Shown in pieces: positions 1-6,994 of a stretch of 7,249 nucleotides of DNA. The position numbers and the translations under genes were made by a program. The stretch is from the NCBI GenBank assembly GCA_017467985.1, contig JAFUJY010000100.1, positions 1 to 7,249 on the forward strand, read 5' to 3'. The stretch comes from Bacillota bacterium. Its GTDB lineage: Bacteria > Bacillota > Clostridia > Lachnospirales > Bianqueaceae. The notes under the pieces are model-generated. The model had not been told where the DNA came from. It made no database searches and worked only from the letters and a program-made list of their open reading frames with translations. Position 1 is the stretch's first letter. Each line of letters opens with the position of its first letter.

Positions 1-19
1 ACACTCCTGCTTTTATGTG

Positions 20-91
20 AGCGCGTGACGGGATTCGAACCCGCGACCCCCGGCTTGGGAAGCCAGTGCTCCACCGCTGAGCCACACGCGC
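20..91 (-). tRNA. tRNA-Gly (anticodon CCC)
   Basis: Read on the minus strand this folds as a complete cloverleaf. The acceptor stem is a perfect 7-bp pair of GCGCGTG with CACGCGC (85-91 with 21-27). The D arm contains GGCTCAGCGGTGGAGC, the T arm has the invariant GGTTCGAATCC, and the anticodon stem CTGGC/GCCGG encloses the loop TTCCCAA. The anticodon is CCC (positions 57-59), which reads the glycine codon GGG. The discriminator base at position 20 is U, as expected for bacterial tRNA-Gly. The next bases on the minus strand are CAC, so CCA is not encoded and must be added by nucleotidyltransferase. The gene is transcribed leftward; its terminator, or any further tRNA genes in the unit, lie outside the window. 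Confidence 0.97.
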
Positions 92-107
92 TTGATGAAC
101 AAAATAT

Positions 108-136
108 ATTATATAACTATAAGTGGGAATTGTCAA
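108..136 (-). promoter_or_regulatory. Sigma-A promoter of tRNA-Gly
   Basis: On the minus strand there is an exact -35 box TTGACA (131-136), a 17-bp spacer and an exact -10 box TATAAT (108-113). The predicted transcription start is near 101, about 10 nt ahead of the mature tRNA 5' end at 91. The double consensus match with ideal spacing fits a strong, constitutive stable-RNA promoter. Confidence 0.88.
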
Positions 137-164
137 GAATTTTTCTGATGATTCCATGGGAAGG

Positions 165-193
165 TTGACTTTTCCGTGAAGGAATGGTAATAT
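165..193 (+). promoter_or_regulatory. Extended -10 promoter of the DUF1836 gene
   Basis: The -35 box TTGACT (165-170, 5/6 match) is followed by a 17-bp spacer and the -10 box TAATAT (188-193, 4/6 match). A TGG directly upstream of the -10 (185-187) gives an extended -10 element. The predicted start is near 200, leaving a short leader of about 29 nt that contains the ribosome binding site. It diverges from the tRNA promoter at 108-136. Short TTCC/GGAA inverted repeats lie just upstream (152-162) and within the spacer (172-184). Confidence 0.6.
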
Positions 194-228
194 GGAGAAA
201 ATGATGCTATACATGGGAGGAGAGAATC

Positions 229-762
229 ATGGGGGATGGTTTTGCAGAGTCAAAATATATGAAAGAGATATTGGAGTTCCATTGTCCAAGATATGATGAG
301 CTGCCCAATTTGGATTTATATATGGATCAGGTTTTGAGTATTATAGAAGAAGTTTTGAAACCTTTTTCTTTTGATGAGAAGCTGTTGACTTCTTCGATGG
401 TTAATAATTATGTGAAGCAGCGGGTGATTGCACCCCCTGTGAATAAAAAGTACTCCCGTGATCAGCTGGTGTACTTGTTAACTGTATGCATATTAAAGAA
501 GGTGTTTAGTATTTCGGAGATTTATCGTATGATTACGATCCAAATGGAGACATCACCCATTGAGACGGCTTATAATACTTTTTGCGATATGACGGAGCAA
601 GCCCTGCGCATGACTTTTACCGGGGAGACGTTTCCGGAACGTACGGGTAAGAAAGAAGAAGTGCTGTTGATGGGCAGTGCGATTATGTCCTTTGCCCAGA
701 AGGTACTAGCCCAGAAGTATCTGGAATATCGCCTGGAGAAGGATCATTCCGAAGAGGTATAA
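229..762 (+). CDS. DUF1836 domain-containing protein, putative HTH regulator
   Basis: This encodes a 177-residue soluble protein with no signal peptide or membrane segment. It matches from memory the DUF1836 family of Firmicutes. The most characteristic part is about residues 25-100: a LPNLDLYMDQV segment (25-35), then MVNNYVKQRVIAPPV (57-71) leading into KKYSRDQL (73-80) and KKVFSISEI (90-98). The NNYVK...I.PP...KYSR pattern resembles the winged-helix DNA-binding region of MerR-type regulators, so a DNA-binding or regulatory role is plausible, but the family is uncharacterised and no target is known. The start is supported by GGAGG at 216-220, 8 nt before the ATG. The gene is monocistronic, with its own promoter (165-193) and a terminator at 776-807. 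Family assignment is confident; function is inference. Confidence 0.88.
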   Translation: MGDGFAESKYMKEILEFHCPRYDELPNLDLYMDQVLSIIEEVLKPFSFDEKLLTSSMVNNYVKQRVIAPPVNKKYSRDQLVYLLTVCILKKVFSISEIYRMITIQMETSPIETAYNTFCDMTEQALRMTFTGETFPERTGKKEEVLLMGSAIMSFAQKVLAQKYLEYRLEKDHSEEV

Positions 763-775
763 ATTGTTAATTTAT

Positions 776-807
776 AAAAAGACATCTTGACAATAGATGT
801 CTTTTTT
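776..807 (+). terminator. Rho-independent terminator of the DUF1836 gene
   Basis: The inverted repeat GACATCT (781-787) / AGATGTC (795-801) has a 7-nt loop and is followed by six T (802-807). A run of A (776-780) extends the stem by pairing with the T tract. It begins 13 bases after the TAA stop. The loop also contains most of the -35 box of the following promoter. Confidence 0.9.
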
Positions 808-815
808 AGTATACT
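787..815 (+). promoter_or_regulatory. Sigma-A promoter of the CorC-family gene leader
   Basis: An exact TTGACA (787-792), a 17-bp spacer and TATACT (810-815, 5/6 match) form a near-ideal promoter. The -35 box lies in the terminator hairpin of the upstream gene and the spacer includes that terminator's T tract. The predicted transcription start is near 822, giving an untranslated leader of about 175 nt before the ATG at 998. Confidence 0.82.
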
Positions 816-821
816 ACCGTT

Positions 822-960
822 CAAGCGTATAAACGCTAATATTTATTTTAAGGTTGGTGAAACTTCAGTGGACGATGTTCCTTTAGGAGATAAACGGACT
901 GTTCTGTACCGATTAGAGTAGGCTAGGCGCATTTGGGGTGATAATGTGTCTGGCTTTTTT
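822..960 (+). promoter_or_regulatory. Candidate cis-regulatory (attenuator/riboswitch-like) 5' leader
   Basis: Between the predicted start near 822 and the CorC-family gene there is a structured non-coding leader ending in an intrinsic terminator. It opens with a hairpin AGCGT-ATAA-ACGCT (824-837). A central domain can close with GGTTGGTG (852-859) paired to TACCGATT (907-914), eight pairs including G-U wobbles. An internal segment GATGTTCCT (874-882) can instead pair with AGGCGCATT (925-933), the 5' strand of the terminator, with one mismatch. That gives a possible antiterminator. I do not recognise a known riboswitch class. Fragments such as GGTTGGTG and GAGTAGG recall T-box leader pieces, but the conserved T-box sequence is absent. 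The pairings were found by eye, and the ligand or signal is unknown. Control of a Mg2+-type transporter would make a metal ion a natural guess. Confidence 0.55.
922..960 (+). terminator. Intrinsic terminator inside the leader of the CorC-family gene
   Basis: GCTAGGCGCATT (922-933) pairs along its full 12 nt with AATGTGTCTGGC (943-954), counting three G-U wobbles, around a 9-nt loop. It is followed directly by six T (955-960). It lies about 135 nt into the predicted transcript and 37 nt before the start codon, with no reading frame ahead of it that it would naturally serve. This is the typical position of an attenuator terminator. Confidence 0.83.
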
Positions 961-997
961 GCGTTATAATAAAACATAAGGAGAATGAATTTATAAA

Positions 998-2233
998 ATG
1001 GATTATATGATCATTGTTTTAGCACTACTGCTGGTGGGTTCGGCGTTTTTTTCGGCCACTGAGACAGCGTTTACCGGTGCAAATAAAATACGACTGAAGA
1101 ATATGGCGGCCAATGGTAATAAACGTGCGGAGCTAGCCATGAATATTTATGAGAATTATGACACACTGTTGTCCACCATTTTGATTGGTAATAACATTGT
1201 AAATATTGTTGCCACATCTTTGGCGACGGTGCTGTTTACCAACTGGCTGGGCGGGGATCTGGGTGTAACCATATCCACTGTCGTTATGACGGTATTAGTT
1301 TTGATCTTTGGTGAAATCACCCCCAAAAGTTTATCGAAAGAGATGCCAGAGAGGTTTGCCATATTTGCAGCACCGATTATGCGAGTATTGATTGTTATAT
1401 TAACTCCCCTAAATGCGATTTTCAGCGCATGGAAGAAGCTGTTGCGAAGATTATTCCAGTTTGACAATAATCAGGGCGTAACAGAAGAAGAGCTGATGAC
1501 CATGATTGATGAGGTTGAGCAGGAAGGCGTCTTTGACGAGGAGGAGAGTGAACTCCTTCGTTCTGCCATTGAATTTACAGATGTAAATGTACAGGATATT
1601 CTTACTCACCGTGTGGACATGGTGGCATTGGACAGCGAAGACAGTATGGAAGAAATCCTGGCCACATTTCGCAATAATCCTTATTCCCGTTTACCGGTAT
1701 ATGAAGAGACAATTGATAATATCATTGGAGTTCTTCATGAACAGGACTTTATGATGATGCTGCAGGAAGAGAAAAAGTCTATTCAGGATGTGATTCAGCC
1801 GGCTATGTTTGTACCGGAAAGTATGAAGATTTCTGTGCTGCTGCGGCGATTCCAGAAGGAAAATACCCATATGGCCATTGTGTTGGATGAGTTTGGCGGA
1901 ACCACGGGTATCGTAACCATGGAAGATATTCTGGAAGAACTGGTGGGAGAGATCTACGATGAGCATGACCAGCATGAGGAAGATTTCCGCTGGGTGGAGG
2001 AAGATACTTGCTTTGTCAATGGAAATGTGGATTTGGAAGATTTGTTTGAAACACTTCATTTTGAAAAGGATCCGGATAGTTATGATGCGAACACTATCGG
2101 TGGCTGGGTGATGGAAGAGTTGGGACGTTTGCCCAGTGAAGGAGATCAATTTACATTTGAGGGTTATAATGTGCTGGTGACAAAAATGGAAGAACGCCGG
2201 GTAACGGAGATCTGCATACATCGGGAAAACTAA
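998..2233 (+). CDS. HlyC/CorC family (CNNM, DUF21-CBS) transporter
   Basis: This is a 411-residue membrane protein of the HlyC/CorC (CNNM-like) family, whose studied members act in Mg2+ (and possibly Co2+) efflux; the label 'hemolysin' is historical. An N-terminal DUF21 domain (about 1-190) has hydrophobic segments near 5-24, 56-80, 89-108 and 119-140. It carries the family motifs SATETAF (19-25), GNNIVN (64-69) and GEITPK (105-110), which line the ion site in solved homologues. A CBS pair follows (about 200-327) with LDEFGG (296-301) and the adjoining TGIVTMEDILEELVGEI stretch. A CorC_HlyC C-terminal domain (about 335-411) completes the usual length and order. The SD-like AAGGAG (978-983) is 14 nt before the ATG, longer than usual, but no better start exists. 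Expression probably depends on read-through of the leader terminator at 922-960. Which ion is moved cannot be decided from sequence alone. Confidence 0.93.
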   Translation: MDYMIIVLALLLVGSAFFSATETAFTGANKIRLKNMAANGNKRAELAMNIYENYDTLLSTILIGNNIVNIVATSLATVLFTNWLGGDLGVTISTVVMTVLVLIFGEITPKSLSKEMPERFAIFAAPIMRVLIVILTPLNAIFSAWKKLLRRLFQFDNNQGVTEEELMTMIDEVEQEGVFDEEESELLRSAIEFTDVNVQDILTHRVDMVALDSEDSMEEILATFRNNPYSRLPVYEETIDNIIGVLHEQDFMMMLQEEKKSIQDVIQPAMFVPESMKISVLLRRFQKENTHMAIVLDEFGGTTGIVTMEDILEELVGEIYDEHDQHEEDFRWVEEDTCFVNGNVDLEDLFETLHFEKDPDSYDANTIGGWVMEELGRLPSEGDQFTFEGYNVLVTKMEERRVTEICIHREN

Positions 2234-2243
2234 AAAAATATTT

Positions 2244-2286
2244 AAAAGTACAGAACAAATATTCGCTTTTGCTCTGTACTTTTTTT
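2244..2286 (+). terminator. Rho-independent terminator of the CorC-family gene
   Basis: AAAAGTACAGA (2244-2254) pairs with TCTGTACTTTT (2273-2283). An inner CAAA/TTTG pair (2256-2259 with 2268-2271) follows a 1x1 mismatch. The hairpin is followed by a T run through 2286. It starts 10 bases after the TAA stop. Confidence 0.9.
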
Positions 2287-2294
2287 GTAAAATC

Positions 2295-2303
2295 TGGTAC
2301 AAT
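2295..2303 (+). promoter_or_regulatory. Extended -10 promoter of the ABC transporter operon
   Basis: TGG (2295-2297) directly precedes TACAAT (2298-2303, 5/6 match), forming an extended -10 element. The predicted start is near 2310. No good -35 box is present: the best candidate at 17-bp spacing, TGTACT (2275-2280), matches 3/6 and lies in the upstream terminator stem. Location and -10 quality support it, but the -35 is weak. Confidence 0.55.
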
Positions 2304-2310
2304 AGAATAG

Positions 2311-2326
2311 TGGTGTTATTTCACCA
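2311..2326 (+). repeat. Small inverted repeat at the 5' end of the ABC operon transcript
   Basis: TGGTG (2311-2315) and CACCA (2322-2326) form a 5-bp inverted repeat with a 6-nt TTATTT loop. It sits right at the predicted transcription start (near 2310) and 26 nt before the start codon. It could be an operator half-site pair or a 5' protective hairpin of the mRNA, or be chance. Confidence 0.35.
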
Positions 2327-2351
2327 TTTTTCAGATGAAGGGAGTTTTTGT

Positions 2352-4556
2352 ATGAAAGATACGATGATACGTTTGGCGAACATATCCAAGTATTATATGA
2401 TCGGTCAAAACGTGGCTATGGGCCTTAACGGAATCACTCTGTCTTTTTCTCTGGGAGAATTTGCAGCCATCACCGGCGAGAGCGGCAGCGGTAAGTCTAC
2501 ACTGGCTCATGTGATCGCGGGGATCTTACCCTATGAGGATGGCGAGTTATATATAAATGAAAAGCCCACATCCCACTATGATGGAGTGGATTGGGAACGG
2601 TACCGTCGTGATCAGGTGAGCTATATTTCCCAAGAATATGGTATTTTACCCGGCAATACGGTGTTGGAAAATGTCATTAGTGCACTCCGCTTATCCGGCA
2701 TGGAGGAGGCGGGGGCGGAGAAAAAAGCAGAAGAGATTTTAAGGCAAGTAGAATTGTGGGAGATGCGTAAGCGTAGGGCGGCTAAGCTTTCCAGTGGTCA
2801 AAAGCAGCGTCTTTCCATTGCCAGAGCCTTGGCCAAACCAGCACCCATTTTAATTGCGGATGAACCCACAGGTAATTTGGATCCCGATAACAGCAAGAAG
2901 GTGATTGAGTTGCTGGCGCAGGCTGCGAAGGGGCGTCTGGTTATTTTGATCACCCATGATTTTGATGAGGCGGCAGATTATGTGAGTCGGCATATTGTGC
3001 TGCAGGATGGAAAAGTTGCGCAGGATAGCTGGTTAAAATCCAATACGGAAGTGGAGAATGTTCCTCTTATTACTGCAAAGGAAAAGGGGCTGGGGTGGTA
3101 TGCGGCAAAGCTGCAGTTGGTTTCCAGACCGGTTTGGACCACGATTATGGTGTTGTTTTTTGCCATGACTGCATTTGGTATCTTTGCGGTATTAGGCACA
3201 TTTTACGCCTCGTTGGATGATGTGTCCACAAGATACTATAGTAATAGTGCCTTTCGTAATGGTAATGATCGGCGTGTGGTTGTGCAAAGAATGGATGGTT
3301 ATCCCATGAGAGAAGGGGATTATAAAACATTGGTGGATGTGCAGTATGTGGCGGCGTTGGAACGCTTTGATTTAATGCAGGACATCAATTATTATTATAG
3401 AGAGGATATCGATCTCGAATATAAATATCGTCAGCAGGGTGGCAGCGGTGAGAATGTGCAGTACAAAATCACACCGGTGTTTAAGAATTATGGTCTTTTT
3501 ATGCAGACGGTACCCATATTGCCTGAAGGTCAGAGATTTTTAACAGCGGGATGCTTACCTGAACATGCCAATGAAGTTGTGGCAGTGGGGGATGAGAGTC
3601 TGATCGGCACGAAGTTGACCGTGTACATTCAGAATCGTAAGACCTGGAGTGAGGATGCATACCTTGTAAAGGAAGTAATGGTTGTGGGTGTGACGGAGTA
3701 TGGTGAAGGGCTATATTTTAGTGAGCGTATGGGCCGGATGATCAATCAGGCTTTTTATGGTAAAGAAACCATCGGTATGATCTGGGGCGTGGGGGATGAG
3801 CTAAAAGATAACGAAATCACCTATTCGCAGCGGATGGTGGAGCTTTACGGCGGTTATAAAGGCTTTTGGGACAATCGAATCATAAGCAATCCTAATGATA
3901 CGGTTGAACAGATAGAATTTACAGCTGTGGGGGAGAACCCGTCCAGATATTATGAGTACATGGAGATGTCTGAAGCCATGTTTGATAATATGGTGATGGC
4001 CGGTGACGGATATCAGGTTTCTATCTTTCTTGAGGATTATTCCTATACCGACCGAGTGATTGATGTGGTGATGGATTTAGGGTATGAAGCAGTTTCTCCC
4101 TATCGCCTTGGGTCTGTACAGCAAATCGATCGGCTGGCTCAGGCACGCATGAACACTCTGGGGGTATGTTTGCTGGCGATGGCTGCGGTATTGGTGCTCC
4201 AGGTTGTGGTTGTGCGGGCAATGTTTGGATTAGAGATTCCAGGCTTCCGTATTTTGAGCGATATTGGTCTGACCTGTTGCAGTGCGCGGTTATCCATTCT
4301 TTGGCAGACTCTGGTATTAACTGTAATGGGGCAAGTTATAGGTTTACTGATACTGGCCGCAGGTGCAGCATTTGACATTGAATATGTGGTGAATGTAACC
4401 AAATACTTGGGGATCCCCCAGGTCTTGTTGTTATGCGCACTGCACTTGGTAATATCCATGTTAACGGTGATTTGGACAGGAGGCGCGCTGCGTAAGCGGG
4501 TGTATCCCTTTGCCAAGCGGGAAGATGATTTGGAGTGGGAGGAAACTGTGTTATGA
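2352..4556 (+). CDS. MacB-like ABC transporter, fused ATPase-FtsX permease (first subunit)
   Basis: This 734-residue protein fuses an ABC ATPase to an FtsX/MacB-type permease. ATPase motifs, counted from the ATG at 2352, are Walker A GESGSGKST (42-50), Q-loop Q94, signature LSSGQ (146-150), Walker B ILIADEP (166-172) with catalytic E171, and H-loop H203. All key residues are intact; the signature has S in place of the first G. One helix (about 264-286) leads into an extracellular domain of about 315 residues, then three helices follow (about 602-621, 647-671, 685-709), the MacB topology. Such proteins use ATP hydrolysis for export or for moving extracellular parts; the substrate is unknown. 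AAGGGAG (2338-2344) lies 7 nt before the ATG, favouring this start over an in-frame GTG at 2310 that coincides with the predicted transcription start. The stop overlaps the next gene by ATGA. No two-component system, adaptor or TolC-like partner adjoins it. Confidence 0.9.
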   Translation: MKDTMIRLANISKYYMIGQNVAMGLNGITLSFSLGEFAAITGESGSGKSTLAHVIAGILPYEDGELYINEKPTSHYDGVDWERYRRDQVSYISQEYGILPGNTVLENVISALRLSGMEEAGAEKKAEEILRQVELWEMRKRRAAKLSSGQKQRLSIARALAKPAPILIADEPTGNLDPDNSKKVIELLAQAAKGRLVILITHDFDEAADYVSRHIVLQDGKVAQDSWLKSNTEVENVPLITAKEKGLGWYAAKLQLVSRPVWTTIMVLFFAMTAFGIFAVLGTFYASLDDVSTRYYSNSAFRNGNDRRVVVQRMDGYPMREGDYKTLVDVQYVAALERFDLMQDINYYYREDIDLEYKYRQQGGSGENVQYKITPVFKNYGLFMQTVPILPEGQRFLTAGCLPEHANEVVAVGDESLIGTKLTVYIQNRKTWSEDAYLVKEVMVVGVTEYGEGLYFSERMGRMINQAFYGKETIGMIWGVGDELKDNEITYSQRMVELYGGYKGFWDNRIISNPNDTVEQIEFTAVGENPSRYYEYMEMSEAMFDNMVMAGDGYQVSIFLEDYSYTDRVIDVVMDLGYEAVSPYRLGSVQQIDRLAQARMNTLGVCLLAMAAVLVLQVVVVRAMFGLEIPGFRILSDIGLTCCSARLSILWQTLVLTVMGQVIGLLILAAGAAFDIEYVVNVTKYLGIPQVLLLCALHLVISMLTVIWTGGALRKRVYPFAKREDDLEWEETVL

Positions 4557-6982
4557 TTACCGTAGAAAATTTAAACAAAACCTATGATAAACGCAGTTCT
4601 CATGCCAATCATGTGTTAAAAGACATTTCATTGACTTTACCGGATACGGGCTTTGTATGCATTCTTGGGCAGTCCGGCTGTGGAAAAACCACATTGCTCA
4701 ATACTTTGGGGGGATTGGATTCCTTTGACAGCGGTACAATTACCGTGGGTGATGTATCGGTAAATCGTTATGGAACACAGGCCATGGAACTGGAGCGTAA
4801 TCATCAGTTTGGATATATTTTTCAGAATTATTACTTGATGCAGGATCGCTCTGTGGCATATAATGTATATTTAGGGCTGCATAGTATGGCATTATCCCAT
4901 CATGCTAAAATGAAACGGGTAAAAAGAGCTTTGAGCGCCGTGGAAATGGATCGTTATGCCAGAAGAAATGTGGCAGAACTTTCCGGTGGGCAAAAACAGC
5001 GAGTGGCGATTGCCAGGGCCTTGGCCCGCAGTCCACAGGTTATTTTTGCGGATGAGCCTACGGGAAACTTGGATGAGGCCAATACCATGAATATTTGTAC
5101 GCTGCTGCGTCAGATCTCCAAGTCCTGCCTGGTGGTGATGGTAACTCATGAAGAACGGATTGCCCGGTTCTTTGCAGACCGCATTATTACCATGGAAAAT
5201 GGTGTGTTAAAAAGTGATACAACCCAATGGGATAGGGAAGCGTTGGCTTCTGAAAACAGCCAGGTTTTATATGCCGGCGATTATTCCCAGCAGCATCTTG
5301 ATGGAGAGGGCATAGATCTGCGTATACTGCAGGAAGATGGCGCAGAACCTGTTCAGGTTACGATTGTGGCGTTGAAGGATCGTATTGTAATTAAGCTGCA
5401 GGATTCTCGCAAAGTTAGTTGTGGGGCCGTGGAGGAAGGGCCGATATTAGAAGAAGGAAAGCGGCCGGTTCATACCATAGAGGAAATTGATCAAATGACA
5501 GAACTGGAGCAATTTGGCGAAGATGCCGGAGTTAGTAAAGGTTTAAGCTTAAAGACTCTTTTTCGTGAGGCAAAATGGTTATTAAAGGAAAAGGGAAAGA
5601 AGAAAGCGGGACTGTGGAGTTGTTTGATTGTGCTGTCCATGTTAGCGGTATATGTAATTGGTGATTTCCTGACAGTGGCAGCTATCCGTCCTGAAGATTT
5701 TATATACAGTCATTCTAAGATGTTAGAAGTCAAATTAGAACGGGGAAGTCCCAGCGGTGCTTCAGTAACGGATGGAGTCCGGGCATATTTAGAGTATATT
5801 GATCAGTCAGGGTTGGAAATGACTTATGTTCCGGTGGTGGGAACCACTGCCAGCTATACTTATTCCGGGCTTGTGCAGATGAATACATTAGAAGAGAAAT
5901 TATATGGTTTTTCTTATACACCCTTGGAGAAACTGGATGCAGCCACTTTGATTGCCGGACGCATGGCCCATGGACCGGAGGAAATTGTGGTAGATCGTTG
6001 GGTGCTGGAGAATTTTATTGATGGAAATAGCGTACTGCAGGCCAGTATTCCGAATGTAGAGTATTTTCTGGGTAAGACGCTATCTCTGAGTAAGAAAAGT
6101 ATTACGCTCAAGATTGTGGGAATCTGTGACAGTGGGGAATGTGCTTTATATTTGGATCCTTTTGCACTGATCAGTGTTGCTTCCGGCGGTGCCCAGGTCA
6201 TGAGTTTGAGTCAGTTACAGGAGCTGTATCCCGGGAAATATGATCATGTACAGTTGGCCGCAAACGAAGTGTTAGTGGGGCCCAAGGCCGGAAGTTCACG
6301 AAAAGTGGGAGGAGCCTATAATTTTGGTGCCACGGGAACTTTTGATATTGTAGGTAAAGTCGAAGAAAATATCTATGCCAGCATTGTAACAGCGGATGAA
6401 GCTTATGAGACAATGCTGGAAGGAGTTTTGATTTCGACCAGGAATTTTTACGTCTATGCAGAAGACAAAGAAACGGTTAAATCCATGCTGAAGGCGGTGC
6501 CGGAGGAGTTAAATGATGTGGTAAAAGTTGCCGTGATAGATCGTTATGGGGATTCGTATAATTCCTATGTGGCAGCGACACAAAAGAAATTGGATGGACG
6601 TTTAATTGTTACTGTAACCGTTTTGGTGATGTCAATGGTATTGGTGTATTTGTTGTTAAGAACCCGTTTGAGTGAACGCAGAGGTATGATTGCGGTTTAT
6701 AGGTTATTGGGGGTACAGCGATACAAAATACTGTTATTGATGGGGATAGAAAGTACGATGTTGTCGTTGGTTTGTGCACTGCCTGCAGTTTTGGGTGCAT
6801 GGTGTGTATTGTCAATTTTAACATTACTTCCATCCATTGCTTTTAGCATGGTCTTGCCCTTTGGTGTGGTAATTGTAACCTGGTGTGGAATTTGGTTATT
6901 CCAACTATTGGCATCGTTGGTGGAGTTGGAACGGCTGCTTCGACTGCCCAGTGCAGTTTTAGCGGCAAAGTATGATATATAA
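4553..6982 (+). CDS. MacB-like ABC transporter, fused ATPase-FtsX permease (second subunit)
   Basis: This 809-residue protein is a second ATPase-permease fusion. ATPase motifs are Walker [10 protein letters not shown] (39-47), Q-loop Q91, signature LSGGQ (143-147), Walker B VIFADEP (163-169) with E168, and H199. About 130 residues (222-352) separate the ATPase from the first helix (about 353-376). This stretch contains a probable small beta-rich unit (about 254-290) and an acidic part, and is much longer than in the first subunit. An extracellular domain of about 305 residues follows, then helices near 684-702, 725-753 and 764-790. The FtsX-type cytoplasmic motif [13 protein letters not shown] lies at 711-723. 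The ATG overlaps the TGA of the first subunit (ATGA), with GGGAGG at 4537-4542, so translation is probably coupled; an in-frame GTG at 4535 would precede this site and is rejected. The arrangement suggests the two proteins form one heteromeric complex. Substrate unknown; family certain, partnership inferred. Confidence 0.9.
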   Translation: MITVENLNKTYDKRSSHANHVLKDISLTLPDTGFVCILGQSGCGKTTLLNTLGGLDSFDSGTITVGDVSVNRYGTQAMELERNHQFGYIFQNYYLMQDRSVAYNVYLGLHSMALSHHAKMKRVKRALSAVEMDRYARRNVAELSGGQKQRVAIARALARSPQVIFADEPTGNLDEANTMNICTLLRQISKSCLVVMVTHEERIARFFADRIITMENGVLKSDTTQWDREALASENSQVLYAGDYSQQHLDGEGIDLRILQEDGAEPVQVTIVALKDRIVIKLQDSRKVSCGAVEEGPILEEGKRPVHTIEEIDQMTELEQFGEDAGVSKGLSLKTLFREAKWLLKEKGKKKAGLWSCLIVLSMLAVYVIGDFLTVAAIRPEDFIYSHSKMLEVKLERGSPSGASVTDGVRAYLEYIDQSGLEMTYVPVVGTTASYTYSGLVQMNTLEEKLYGFSYTPLEKLDAATLIAGRMAHGPEEIVVDRWVLENFIDGNSVLQASIPNVEYFLGKTLSLSKKSITLKIVGICDSGECALYLDPFALISVASGGAQVMSLSQLQELYPGKYDHVQLAANEVLVGPKAGSSRKVGGAYNFGATGTFDIVGKVEENIYASIVTADEAYETMLEGVLISTRNFYVYAEDKETVKSMLKAVPEELNDVVKVAVIDRYGDSYNSYVAATQKKLDGRLIVTVTVLVMSMVLVYLLLRTRLSERRGMIAVYRLLGVQRYKILLLMGIESTMLSLVCALPAVLGAWCVLSILTLLPSIAFSMVLPFGVVIVTWCGIWLFQLLASLVELERLLRLPSAVLAAKYDI

Positions 6983-6994
6983 TGGGGGGAAATC

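Noticed and set aside
965..970. TATAAT between the leader terminator and the CorC-family gene
   Set aside because: No -35 box (best is TAATGT at 942-947) and no TG extension. A secondary weak promoter cannot be excluded, but nothing else supports it.
2253..2264. GAACAAATATTC, one mismatch from the Gram-positive LexA/DinR box
   Set aside because: It is embedded in the terminator hairpin of the CorC-family gene, lacks the exact GTTC half, and is over 4.7 kb from uvrB. It is best explained as chance.
1691..2302. Open frame of 203 codons on the minus strand
   Set aside because: It lies opposite the CorC-family gene, runs through a terminator, has no family resemblance and no credible ribosome binding site. 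It is a shadow of the + strand coding sequence.
2310..2351. In-frame GTG start adding 14 residues to the first ABC protein
   Set aside because: The GTG coincides with the predicted transcription start and has no SD, whereas the ATG at 2352 has AAGGGAG 7 nt upstream and begins right before the conserved ATPase N-terminus.
4535..4552. In-frame GTG start adding six residues to the second ABC protein
   Set aside because: The GTG would lie upstream of the ribosome binding site GGGAGG (4537-4542). The ATG at 4553 has normal spacing and the common ATGA overlap.
6929..6941. GAAC...CTTC near-palindrome about 60 bases upstream of uvrB
   Set aside because: The half-sites have the wrong spacing and a mismatch relative to the SOS box, and they sit in coding sequence of the transporter gene.
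6978..6983. Perfect TATAAT just before uvrB
   Set aside because: A start 7 nt downstream would fall near 6990, after the ribosome binding site, and there is no -35 match at 16-18 bp. It arises from the final codons and stop of the preceding gene.
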